From: Prevotellaceae bacterium
GTDB taxonomy: Bacteria; Bacteroidota; Bacteroidia; Bacteroidales; UBA932
Assembly: GCA_031265155.1 (NCBI GenBank)
Contig: JAISDB010000198.1
Coordinates: forward strand, 1 to 32,064
Reading direction: 5' to 3'
DNA: 32,064 nt
The translations under genes and the position numbers were made by a program. A model generated the notes under the pieces. That model was not told the origin of the DNA. It saw only the letters and a list, made by a program, of their open reading frames with translations, and searched no databases. This document shows positions 7,690-15,876 of the stretch, piece by piece. Position 1 is the first letter of the stretch. Each line of letters starts with the position of its first letter.

Positions 7690-8232
7690 TTAATCCTTAT
7701 TTATATTATTTTTCAAGTAATTGCGCAATTTCATCAATGCTCGCGAATATTGACTGCGCGCTGTTGCCTGCGATATTTTAAGCTGTCCGGATATTTCATC
7801 GAAATTCATGTTTTCAAAAAGCCGTAAAACCAGTATTGTTCTGTATCCCAACGCAAGCGAATCAATGGCTTGCCTTATGTTTTCGACTGTCGGCATGTTT
7901 TCGTCGAGACTTTCTTCATCAGTACAATCGGTAATATTTTCAATTTCTTCAAAGCCAAAGTATGATTTTCGTTTTCGCATTACATCTATTGCCGCATTTA
8001 CGGCAATTCGCCGAAGAATTTTTCGCATTTGAGTTTCATCTTCGTTCATCAGCGATGTTCTGGTAAGCGCCTTCAGCATTGTATCCTGCATTATTTCTTC
8101 GGCTTCGCTGCCGTTGCCCAGAATTGCAAAAGCGCCCTGATATGTTATTTCCGCAAACATATCGTAAAATTGCATTTGCAAACGATAGTCGTTTTTCTTC
8201 AATCCTGTTAATATTTCTTTGTAACTGTTCAT
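7690..8232 (-). CDS. RNA polymerase sigma-70 factor, ECF-like
   Basis: An ECF-type sigma factor of about 180 residues. Region 2 spans about residues 10-80 (AEEIMQDTMLKAL, then RRIAVNAAIDVMRKRK). Region 4 covers about 115-175, with the helix-turn-helix FDEISGQLKISQATARSQYSRALMKLR. The ORF track starts at 8283, but the ATG at 8232 (MNSYKEIL) follows GCGAGGAAC, a plausible ribosome-binding site. The 17 extra residues (MHQNTFYCVICM...) do not resemble a sigma N-terminus. It heads a three-gene minus-strand operon and probably regulates it. Confidence 0.88.
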   Translation of the reverse strand: MNSYKEILTGLKKNDYRLQMQFYDMFAEITYQGAFAILGNGSEAEEIMQDTMLKALTRTSLMNEDETQMRKILRRIAVNAAIDVMRKRKSYFGFEEIENITDCTDEESLDENMPTVENIRQAIDSLALGYRTILVLRLFENMNFDEISGQLKISQATARSQYSRALMKLRNYLKNNINKD

Positions 8233-8324
8233 GTTCCTCGCTGTTCTCATACATATAACGCAATAAAATGTATTTTGATGCATCTGTTTTGATTTTTTTT
8301 CAAAATTTTACAGCAGCATACTTT

Positions 8325-8466
8325 TTACATCACCACCGAATTTCGTTTAAATAAAGAATATCTGCTGTTTCTTTGGTTGAGCAAAGCCGGTAACTTTAAT
8401 GCCGCGTTCTTTCACCTTTTGCCTTACAAGTTCGCAAATATGCAGATTTTTCATTATCTTTTCCAT
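8325..8466 (-). pseudogene. Decayed helix-turn-helix (phage-repressor-like) gene remnant
   Basis: On the minus strand an ATG at 8466 (alternative at 8454) opens a 39-codon frame: LHICELVRQKVKERGIKVTGFAQ, ending at 8347. This matches the start of small Bacteroidota HTH proteins (typically IGELIKEKVKERGMTVTEFA). The next conserved block (RxNVYxIFKRKSxD) appears in another frame as RNSRYSLFKRNSVV, which ends at 8325. So the gene has a frameshift and has lost the rest of its HTH region. It is too short for the ORF track. It lies between the sigma gene and the secDF terminator and may be a leftover from a mobile element. Confidence 0.6.
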
Positions 8467-8495
8467 AATCTTTTCGGAATTTTATAGAGCAGATA

Positions 8496-8528
8496 TAAAA
8501 AAGAAGTTGCTTTAATAAAACAACTTCC
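8496..8528 (-). terminator. Intrinsic terminator of secDF
   Basis: Read on the minus strand, GAAGTTG and CAACTTC form a stem. The inner TTTT/AAAG pairs lengthen it to about 11 bp around a 3-base loop, and a run of T follows. It lies about 30 bp after the secDF stop. Confidence 0.85.
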
Positions 8529-8557
8529 TTATTCTTAAATACGGTCAATTCAAATAT

Positions 8558-11500
8558 TTACCGTTTCAGCAATTCGGGCTTCACGACTTTTTCCCTTGCG
8601 CGCTGCTTGTATTTTATCAAGTCGTAAGCAACTGGCGTAGCAATGAATATTGATGAGAAAGTACCGAATATTATACCTACAGTCATGGCAAATGCAAAGC
8701 CGCGTATGACATCTCCGCCGAAGAAGAATATTACCAGAAGCACAAATACCGTTGAGGCGGATGTATTCAAAGTTCTGGCAAGAGTTGCATTTATTGCGTC
8801 GTTGATATTGTCTTTCAGCGGATGTTTGGGATACAGCCGGCGATATTCTCTGATACGGTCGAAGATAATCACCGTATCGTTGATTGAATATCCGATAATT
8901 GTCAGCATTGCTGCAATAAACGTTTGGTCGATTTCCATACCCCATGGGAAAATTCCTGCGCCAAACGAAAATACCGACATGGTAAACAGCGCATTTCCGG
9001 CAAGCGCCACAACGCCGCCAAATCCCCATTGCCATTGCGAAAAGCGAACTGCAATGTAGGCAAATATGAGGAAGAGTGAAATAATAACCGCCCAGATTGC
9101 TCTTCGCGTAATGTCGCTTGCTATTGTAGGACCTATTTTTTCAGAACTTATGATTCCGTTAGGATTGGTTTGCGTTGACACAAATTCATCAAAAGTTATA
9201 TCAGAATCGACAAATAAGCCTTTCAGAGCATTATACAATGCTATTTCAACTTCGGAATCCGCATTTTCCGACTGATCGCCGTATTTGTGTTTTGTTGTAA
9301 TTTTCATTTGGTTGGAATTGCCATACTGTTTTACTTCGGATGTTCCTTCAAGTTCACCCAGTAAAGCCTCGCGAACTTCATTTGATGTAACATTCCTGTC
9401 GAATTTGACGACATAGGTTCTTCCTCCCGTAAAATCAACTCCCTGGCTGAATCCTTTTGTAAACATTATTGCCAGTCCGGCAAGCAATACAATAGCAACA
9501 ACTGTAAATACCTTTTTACGCGCTTCTATAAATTTGAATTTTGTATTTTTTAAAAAATGTAACGACCACGAAAATCCGAACTTGATGTTTTTACCTCGAT
9601 TCAGCAGCCATTCAAAAATCAGTCGCGAAATAAATATTGATGTAAACAGCGATGTTACAATACCAATTATAAGCGTAGTTGCAAAACCTTTCACCGGACC
9701 TGTTCCATACGAAAGCAGTACTATACCTGCTATAAGCGTTGTCAACTGTCCATCGATAATTGCCGAATATGCATTTTTGTATCCATCGGCTATAGCCAGA
9801 CGCAAAGCTTTCCCGGCGATATGTTCTTCCTTGATGCGTTCATAAATAATGATATTTGCATCTATCGCCATGCCAAGCGTCAACACTATACCGGCAATAC
9901 CGGGCATTGTGAGTACTGCTCCGAATGACGCCAAAACTCCGAAAATAAGAAATACGTTTACTACCAGAGCTATGTTTGCCGCCAAGCCTGCCGTATTGTA
10001 GAAAAGCCACAGATAAATAAGAATTACCAGAAATGCCAGTATAAACGACAGCATTCCCGCATCGATTGATTCCTTGCCAAGCGTTGGTCCTACGACAGCT
10101 TCCTGAACTATATGGGCGGGAGCGGGCATTTTACCCGAACTCAAAACGTTTACCAAATCGTCGGCTTCCTGAGTAGTGAACTGCCCTGTAATCTGTGAAG
10201 ACCCTCCTGTGATTTCCTGATTAACGTTGGGATATGAATAAACAAATCCATCAAGAACAACCGCTATCTCGCGACGTATGTTGTTTTTGGTAAGTTGCGC
10301 CCATGTTTTTGTGCCTTGATTGTTCATCGACATGCTTACGTAGGGAAACGAGCCTGTTGCCTGATTAAATTCTCTGCGCGCGTCAACTATGGCATCTCCC
10401 GCGAGAGGAGCTTCGTTGCCGTATCGTGGATTAAGTTTTATAGCTATCAGTTCATAATATACGCCTTCCGTTCCGAACGGCTTGCTTGTCCACACAAAAC
10501 GCAGGTTGTTGGGTTTCATCATGCTTATTTGCGGAAGCGCCAGCATTTCCATTATTTTTGCCGTATCGCGATAATGTGCGCGACCTACGCAGGCTTTTTT
10601 ATATCTTTCGTTGTTTCTGTCAACGTCGTAATTCAGGCTTAATATTGACAATAGCGGATACTGTTCCCTTAAATTTTGCTGTGCCTGTTCCGACATGCCT
10701 GTGCTGTCCTGACCGAGTTTGCTGAGCAGAGTATCGGTTTCGGACGGATTGTCGGCTGCTGCAAGTAAATCGCTGTTTTCGGCAACAGTGTCTGCGGCTG
10801 TTGAACTTGCCGAAGTTACGTCAGATGCAGACCGGTTTAATGCTTTTTCGGCATCCTGCAATTCTTTTATTCTTTTGTCGGAATCCACGATATACTGGCT
10901 AATGCCTTCGATTCGACAGTCGAATGTTTCCCAAAATTCGAGACTTGCCGTTCCCTGCAGGAGCTTGCGCACGCGTTCGGGTTCCTTTACGCCGGGTAAT
11001 TCAACCAGAATTCTGCCGGAATTGCCTACCTTTTGAATATTCGGCGCAACAACTCCGAAGCGGTCGATACGGTTACGAAGCACGTTGAACGAACTGTTTA
11101 TGGTACTTTCAACCTGAGCGGCTATGAATTTTATTACATCTTCGTTGGATGTGGAATGTGTTATGTCCTTTATTTTTCCATCGTATGAAACGAAAACAGA
11201 CGCCATTGGCTTACCGGGTGCAATTTCTCTCCATGTTTCATCAAACAGCGTCAGGAAATCTCTTCCGCTATTGGTGTATTTTGTCATGGTTGTAGAAAGT
11301 ATCTGCTGAAAATCAGGATCATTGCCATTGTTTACCAGCGCTTTTATCATATCGGCAACCGAAACTTCGAGCATGACATTCATACCGCCTTTAAGGTCAA
11401 GACCGAGAGCCAGCGCTTTTTCCTGACATTCTTTATAAGTGAATAACCCAAACGGATATACGTTATCTGCCGCTATTGAATCGAGATAAGCTGTTTGCTT

Positions 11501-11659
11501 GATTTCGTCGATTCTTGTTATTCCATTTTCATCCACAACTGTTGCAAATGCTTCTGCAGCGCTTTCAACGCGGCTTGTTACCAATGTAAACGATAATTGA
11601 TACATACAAGCCAAAATCAAAAGAACAGTTATAAGTTTGATAGTTCCTTTACTTTGCAT
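8558..11659 (-). CDS. secDF: Fused protein translocase subunit SecDF
   Basis: SecDF uses the proton gradient to pull preproteins through SecYEG. SecD and SecF form one 1033-residue chain here, as in most Bacteroidota. The SecD half starts with a TM segment (about 7-27), then GLDLKGGMNVMLEVS (about 86-100), a P1-type periplasmic region, and TM segments with GIVLTLGMAIDANIIIYERIKEE. The SecF half begins near residue 715, with GVDFTGGRTYVVKF (about 741) and GYSINDTVIIFDRIREYRR. A low-complexity Ser/Ala/Asp insert (SDVTSASSTAADTVAENSD) interrupts the SecD periplasmic domain. The start ATG (MQSKGTIK) lies about 47 bp downstream of a TAACTTTG promoter box, and a clear terminator follows the gene, so it is monocistronic. 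It would feed substrates to the T9SS encoded further right. Confidence 0.97.
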   Translation of the reverse strand: MQSKGTIKLITVLLILACMYQLSFTLVTSRVESAAEAFATVVDENGITRIDEIKQTAYLDSIAADNVYPFGLFTYKECQEKALALGLDLKGGMNVMLEVSVADMIKALVNNGNDPDFQQILSTTMTKYTNSGRDFLTLFDETWREIAPGKPMASVFVSYDGKIKDITHSTSNEDVIKFIAAQVESTINSSFNVLRNRIDRFGVVAPNIQKVGNSGRILVELPGVKEPERVRKLLQGTASLEFWETFDCRIEGISQYIVDSDKRIKELQDAEKALNRSASDVTSASSTAADTVAENSDLLAAADNPSETDTLLSKLGQDSTGMSEQAQQNLREQYPLLSILSLNYDVDRNNERYKKACVGRAHYRDTAKIMEMLALPQISMMKPNNLRFVWTSKPFGTEGVYYELIAIKLNPRYGNEAPLAGDAIVDARREFNQATGSFPYVSMSMNNQGTKTWAQLTKNNIRREIAVVLDGFVYSYPNVNQEITGGSSQITGQFTTQEADDLVNVLSSGKMPAPAHIVQEAVVGPTLGKESIDAGMLSFILAFLVILIYLWLFYNTAGLAANIALVVNVFLIFGVLASFGAVLTMPGIAGIVLTLGMAIDANIIIYERIKEEHIAGKALRLAIADGYKNAYSAIIDGQLTTLIAGIVLLSYGTGPVKGFATTLIIGIVTSLFTSIFISRLIFEWLLNRGKNIKFGFSWSLHFLKNTKFKFIEARKKVFTVVAIVLLAGLAIMFTKGFSQGVDFTGGRTYVVKFDRNVTSNEVREALLGELEGTSEVKQYGNSNQMKITTKHKYGDQSENADSEVEIALYNALKGLFVDSDITFDEFVSTQTNPNGIISSEKIGPTIASDITRRAIWAVIISLFLIFAYIAVRFSQWQWGFGGVVALAGNALFTMSVFSFGAGIFPWGMEIDQTFIAAMLTIIGYSINDTVIIFDRIREYRRLYPKHPLKDNINDAINATLARTLNTSASTVFVLLVIFFFGGDVIRGFAFAMTVGIIFGTFSSIFIATPVAYDLIKYKQRAREKVVKPELLKR

Positions 11660-11705
11660 ATTTTTTGATATTTAATATTTCACGTAACTTTTCACAATTG
11701 AGGCG

Positions 11706-11713
11706 CAAAGTTA
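11706..11713 (-). promoter_or_regulatory. Promoter -7 element for secDF
   Basis: On the minus strand TAACTTTG matches TAnnTTTG. It is followed by GCGCC, and the secDF ATG comes about 47 bases later. No convincing -33 TTTG is seen at the usual spacing. Confidence 0.5.
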
Positions 11714-11931
11714 ATACTTTTTTCAATTTGTAGATAATGATAATCGTTTTTTTTTAATTTTAGCGTCTAATTTTATGACCGGAGTGATATTTTTTAATGA
11801 AAAAAAATGATTTTGATATTAAGAAGCTGTTTTGAATTTATGATTACTTAATACAGTATGTTTAATTCCGGCTGGTTCATTGGAGTATATTTATTATCTT
11901 ATTTGACTATCAAATAAATAATTACAAAAAG

Positions 11932-12330
11932 ATGAATAAAGCGTACTGTCCGGCTGACCTGATGGCAGGTTATGGAAAAACCGGCAGGCTGCAAAAAAGA
12001 AAGAGAAAACATTCGTTACGGGAAATCATGAATACACTTTTCCACATGATTAAAACCGGCTGTCAGTGGCGGTTATCCTGCTCACTTAAACCCCATAATA
12101 GGGAATTAAAGTTACGAATTACAAAAACGAGGCGTATCGTCTTGTCAAAAGATGCGTATCGTTTTGTCAAAAGATGCGTACCGTTTTGTCAAAAGATGCG
12201 TACCGTTTTTATGGGCAGTAAAGCAGGTTGTAAATGTATTTCAAAAATTATCGAAGCGGTACCTGTGCCATTCTCTGAAATTCGGCAATATTGTTTTTAT
12301 CCGTTTTATTTTGCGTGAAATGATTTCTGT
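11932..12330 (+). mobile_element. Remnant of an IS5-family transposase: both ends kept, core lost
   Basis: The N-terminal part of ORF 11932 contains RKRKHSLREIMNTLFHMIKTGCQWRL, the opening of IS5-family transposases (DUF4096 region). Similarity ends near 12085. In another frame, about 12206-12330, VVNVFQKLSKRYL followed by GNIVFIRFILREMI resembles the usual C-terminus of the same family (FRRLSKDYE..., IFIAFIMILLRK). The catalytic DDE core is absent. In its place lies the 22-bp repeat array (12129-12209). The ORF-track proteins 11932..12318 and 12152..12373 are products of this wreck and are not genes. A left-end sequence such as AAGCTGTTTTGAATTT at about 11823 may be an old terminal repeat, but I found no matching right end. 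Confidence 0.7.
12129..12209. repeat. 22-bp tandem repeat array, about 3.7 copies
   Basis: Units start at 12129, 12151, 12173 and 12195. They share GCGTAyCGTTTTGTCAAAA, with one or two differences between neighbours. The fourth unit breaks off after GCGTACCGTTTTT. The near identity of units 2 and 3 suggests recent duplication. The array sits where the transposase core should be. Confidence 0.88.
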
Positions 12331-12397
12331 TTCCTGTTTTTCGCGCCTGCAACATTCCGTATTTTCAGGCTGATCCAGAAATCATAATTGTTTTTAC

Positions 12398-12405
12398 TAT
12401 CTTTG
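12398..12405 (+). promoter_or_regulatory. Promoter -7 element for ileS
   Basis: TATCTTTG followed by CGG matches the TAnnTTTG consensus. It lies 34 bp before the ileS ATG. The -33 element is not clear. Confidence 0.55.
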
Positions 12406-12439
12406 CGGCTAAATTTTTATTGAAATATCTTTAACTGTT

Positions 12440-15400
12440 ATGAAATTCAAAGAATATAAAAGTCTTGATTTAACGCAAATCAACAATGACATCCTGAAAA
12501 AATGGGACGAAGAAAATACATTCGACCGTAGCATCGAAATACGCAAGGGATGTCCTGTTTTTACTTTTTACGAAGGACCTCCGTCTGCAAACGGCATGCC
12601 GGGAATACATCATGTTATGGCTCGCGCAATAAAGGATATTTTTTGCAGATACAAAACTCAAAAGGGATTTCTGGTAAAGCGAAAAGCCGGCTGGGATACT
12701 CACGGATTGCCCGTAGAACTTGGCGTTGAAAAAATGCTTGGAATAACAAAAGAAGACATAGGTAAAAAGATATCTGTTGATGAATACAATGCCGCCTGTC
12801 GCAGGGAAGTGATGAAATATACCGAACTTTGGGAAAAGCTTACACGCCAAATGGGTTACTGGATTGACATGAGCGACCCTTATGTTACTTACGACAGCGA
12901 TTACATGGAAACATTATGGTTTCTCCTGAAAGATTTGTATAACAAGAACCTGCTATATAAAGGCTACACCATACAGCCGTATTCGCCTGCGGCAGGAACA
13001 GGGCTCAGCACGCACGAACTCAATCAGCCCGGCTGCTACCGCGATGTAAAGGATACAACGGTAACCGCTCAATTTAAAATCATACGAAACGAAAAATCGG
13101 AGTTTCTTTTTAATGATGTTAACGGCAATTCGGACATATACTTTCTTGCGTGGACAACAACGCCGTGGACTTTGCCATCAAACACCGCTCTTTGCGTTGG
13201 AGAAAAAATTGCATATTGCACCGTAAAGTCCGAAAATCCATACACCCGAAAAGAATGTGTTTTTATCCTTGCAAAAGATTTGGTTTCAAAACATTTTAAC
13301 GAAAAGATACACTTTGAAATCTTAAAGGAATACTCGGGAAAAAGTTTTATTGACATCCGATACGAACAGCTTATTGCATGGATAAATCCTCGCGGCGATG
13401 CATTTCGCGTAATTGCCGGCGATTATGTTACAACCGATGATGGCACGGGAATTGTGCATATTGCGCCGACTTTCGGAGCCGATGATGCCCGCGTGGCAAA
13501 AACGGCAAACATTCCTCCTCTGCATTTAGTCGACAAAAACGGGAATATGCAGCCTATGGTTGATCGTAGCGGAAAATTTTTCGATATCGAAGATTTGGAT
13601 GCCGGCTTTGCTGAAAAATATGTTGATGAAAGCTATAGGCAATATGCCGGAAGGTTTGTTAAAAACGATTACGACAAAAACCTCACCGAAAAAGATACGA
13701 CTTTGGATATCGATTTGTGCGTGATGCTCAAACAGGAAAATAAAGCGTTCAAAATCGAAAAGCACGTTCATACGTATCCGCATTGCTGGCGAACCGACAA
13801 ACCTGTTATTTACTATCCTCTCGACTCGTGGTTCATAAAAACTACAGCACGGAAAGACGCAATGGTCGAGTTGAACCGCACAATAAAATGGAAACCCGAA
13901 AGCACTGGAACGGGGCGTTTCGAGAAATGGCTCGAAAATCTTCAGGACTGGAACCTTTCACGAACTCGATACTGGGGAACGCCTCTGCCTGTCTGGCGTA
14001 CAGCCGATGGAAACGAGCAGAAATGCATAGGTTCCATAGAGGAACTTTACAGCGAGATAGAAAAATCGGTATCGGCAGGCTTAATGAACGAAAATCCGTA
14101 CAGGGCAAAAGGCTTTACGGTTGGCGATTTTTCAAAAGAGAATTACGGGAAAATCGATTTGCACCGTCCCTATATCGACGATATTGTTCTGATTTCGGAA
14201 AAGGGCGAACCTATGAAGCGCGAACTTGATTTGATTGACGTATGGTTTGATTCGGGAGCAATGCCTTTTGCCCAGCAGCATTATATGGGAAAAATATCAG
14301 ACGCTTTCCCTGCCGATTTTATTGCCGAAGGCGTTGACCAGACTCGCGGCTGGTTTTTTACGCTTCATGCAATAGCAACGATGGTAAAAGGCTGCGTTTC
14401 ATTTAAAAATGTAATTTCAAACGGTCTTGTTCTTGATAAAAACGGAAATAAAATGAGTAAGCGCCTTGGCAATGCCGTCGAGCCGTTTGCCGTAATGAAC
14501 GAATATGGAAGCGATACTCTTCGCTGGTATATGATAACAAATTCGCAGCCGTGGGACAATCTTAAATTTGACATAGCCGGCGTTGATGAAGTTAAGCGCA
14601 AATTTTTCGGAACGCTTTACAACACATATTCGTTTTTTGCGCTCTATGCAAATGTTGACAGCTACAGGGGCAACGAGACTGAAACGCCGATTGATGAACG
14701 TCCGGAAATTGATGTGTGGATAATTTCGCTACTGAACTCGCTGATTAAGGAAGTTGAAAACGCTTACGAAAATTATGAACCCACACGCGCAGGACGGGCA
14801 ATACAGGATTTTGTTATCGACAACCTGAGCAACTGGTATGTACGCCTGAACCGTAAACGCTTTTGGGGAGGAAAAATGAATGCAGATAAACTTGCCGCAT
14901 ATCAAACGCTGCAGCAGTGTTTGCAAACGGTTGCGCTGCTTGCTGCACCAATAGCGCCTTTCTTTTGCGATAATCTGTTTTGCGATTTGAATGAAACAAG
15001 CCATAGATACAGTGAAAATTCGGTGCATTTGGCAGATTTTCCTGTTTGCGATGAAACGCTGATAAACGCCGGTCTTGAAGATAAAATGAACCTTGCACAG
15101 CAGGTGTGTTCCATGGTGCTGGCTCTTCGCCGCAAAGCAAATAAAAAAGTGCGTCAGCCGCTTCGGAAAATCATGATTCCCGTTTCAAACGAAGATATGA
15201 AAAACAGTCTCGAAGCCGTTAAGCAGTTAATACTTAATGAAGTAAACATAAAAGAACTGGAATTTCTGGACGATGCTACAGGAATAATCATAAAGAAGAT
15301 CAAACCTGATTTCAAAACACTGGGAAAAATCTACGGCAGGCAAATGAAAGAAATTTCGACTGCGCTTTCGGGATTTTCGCAGCATGACATTACCGTTTTG

Positions 15401-15814
15401 GAAAATCAGTCGAAACTGACTTTAAATTTACCTTCGGGAGATGTAAATATTACTCTTGAAGATGTTGAGATAACTTTCGAAGATATTCCGGGCATGCTTG
15501 TTGCAACCGAAGGAAAACTTACAGTAGCCGTGGATACGGCAATTACGCCCGAACTGTTTAATGAAGGTATTGCCCGCGAAATTGTCAACAGAATACAAAA
15601 CATACGCAAAAACAGCAACTTTGATGTAACCGACAAAATCAACATTCATATCGAAAAAAACGACGTGATAGTGAAGGCGGTAAGCTCGTTTTACGATTAC
15701 ATATCCACGCAAACTCTTGCCGCAAAAATCAATTTTGAAGACCGTATTGAAGATGGCAATGTTTTGGACTTGGATGATATTTATGTAAAGGCAAAAGTTG
15801 AGAAATTATTGTGA
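12440..15814 (+). CDS. ileS: Isoleucyl-tRNA synthetase, type 2 (eukaryote-like), with GIHH signature
   Basis: This enzyme charges tRNA-Ile with isoleucine in the cytoplasm. At 1124 residues it is longer than the E. coli type and fits the IleRS2 clade. The class I signature, normally HIGH, reads GIHH (residues 55-58, in ANGMPGIHHVMAR). The second motif is KMSKR (671-675). Other landmarks are WDTHGLPVE, the CP1 editing domain (WTTTPWTLPSN, DDGTGIVHIAPTFG), FDSGAMPF, EGVDQTRGWF, and an anticodon-binding plus C-terminal region. It has its own promoter and ends 62 bp before the DksA-like gene. IleRS2 enzymes tolerate mupirocin, and the GXHH variant has been reported as hyper-resistant. Confidence 0.97.
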   Translation: MKFKEYKSLDLTQINNDILKKWDEENTFDRSIEIRKGCPVFTFYEGPPSANGMPGIHHVMARAIKDIFCRYKTQKGFLVKRKAGWDTHGLPVELGVEKMLGITKEDIGKKISVDEYNAACRREVMKYTELWEKLTRQMGYWIDMSDPYVTYDSDYMETLWFLLKDLYNKNLLYKGYTIQPYSPAAGTGLSTHELNQPGCYRDVKDTTVTAQFKIIRNEKSEFLFNDVNGNSDIYFLAWTTTPWTLPSNTALCVGEKIAYCTVKSENPYTRKECVFILAKDLVSKHFNEKIHFEILKEYSGKSFIDIRYEQLIAWINPRGDAFRVIAGDYVTTDDGTGIVHIAPTFGADDARVAKTANIPPLHLVDKNGNMQPMVDRSGKFFDIEDLDAGFAEKYVDESYRQYAGRFVKNDYDKNLTEKDTTLDIDLCVMLKQENKAFKIEKHVHTYPHCWRTDKPVIYYPLDSWFIKTTARKDAMVELNRTIKWKPESTGTGRFEKWLENLQDWNLSRTRYWGTPLPVWRTADGNEQKCIGSIEELYSEIEKSVSAGLMNENPYRAKGFTVGDFSKENYGKIDLHRPYIDDIVLISEKGEPMKRELDLIDVWFDSGAMPFAQQHYMGKISDAFPADFIAEGVDQTRGWFFTLHAIATMVKGCVSFKNVISNGLVLDKNGNKMSKRLGNAVEPFAVMNEYGSDTLRWYMITNSQPWDNLKFDIAGVDEVKRKFFGTLYNTYSFFALYANVDSYRGNETETPIDERPEIDVWIISLLNSLIKEVENAYENYEPTRAGRAIQDFVIDNLSNWYVRLNRKRFWGGKMNADKLAAYQTLQQCLQTVALLAAPIAPFFCDNLFCDLNETSHRYSENSVHLADFPVCDETLINAGLEDKMNLAQQVCSMVLALRRKANKKVRQPLRKIMIPVSNEDMKNSLEAVKQLILNEVNIKELEFLDDATGIIIKKIKPDFKTLGKIYGRQMKEISTALSGFSQHDITVLENQSKLTLNLPSGDVNITLEDVEITFEDIPGMLVATEGKLTVAVDTAITPELFNEGIAREIVNRIQNIRKNSNFDVTDKINIHIEKNDVIVKAVSSFYDYISTQTLAAKINFEDRIEDGNVLDLDDIYVKAKVEKLL

Positions 15815-15839
15815 TAAATAGGATATTAATTTTTTTTTG

Positions 15840-15847
15840 TACATTTG
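15840..15847 (+). promoter_or_regulatory. Promoter -7 element for the DksA-like gene
   Basis: TACATTTG followed by CGC fits TAnnTTTG and lies 29 bp before the first ATG. No -33 TTTG is seen at 19-20 bases. Confidence 0.5.
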
Positions 15848-15876
15848 CGCATTTTTAGGATGTACCAAAATATTAA

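Noticed and set aside
8550-9035. 161-residue minus-strand ORF inside secDF.
   Set aside because: Overlapping frame of secDF with no domain; the SecF reading frame is clearly the real one.
12152-12373. 73-residue plus-strand ORF before ileS.
   Set aside because: It begins inside the 22-bp repeats and reads the C-terminal scrap of the dead transposase, so it is not a gene.
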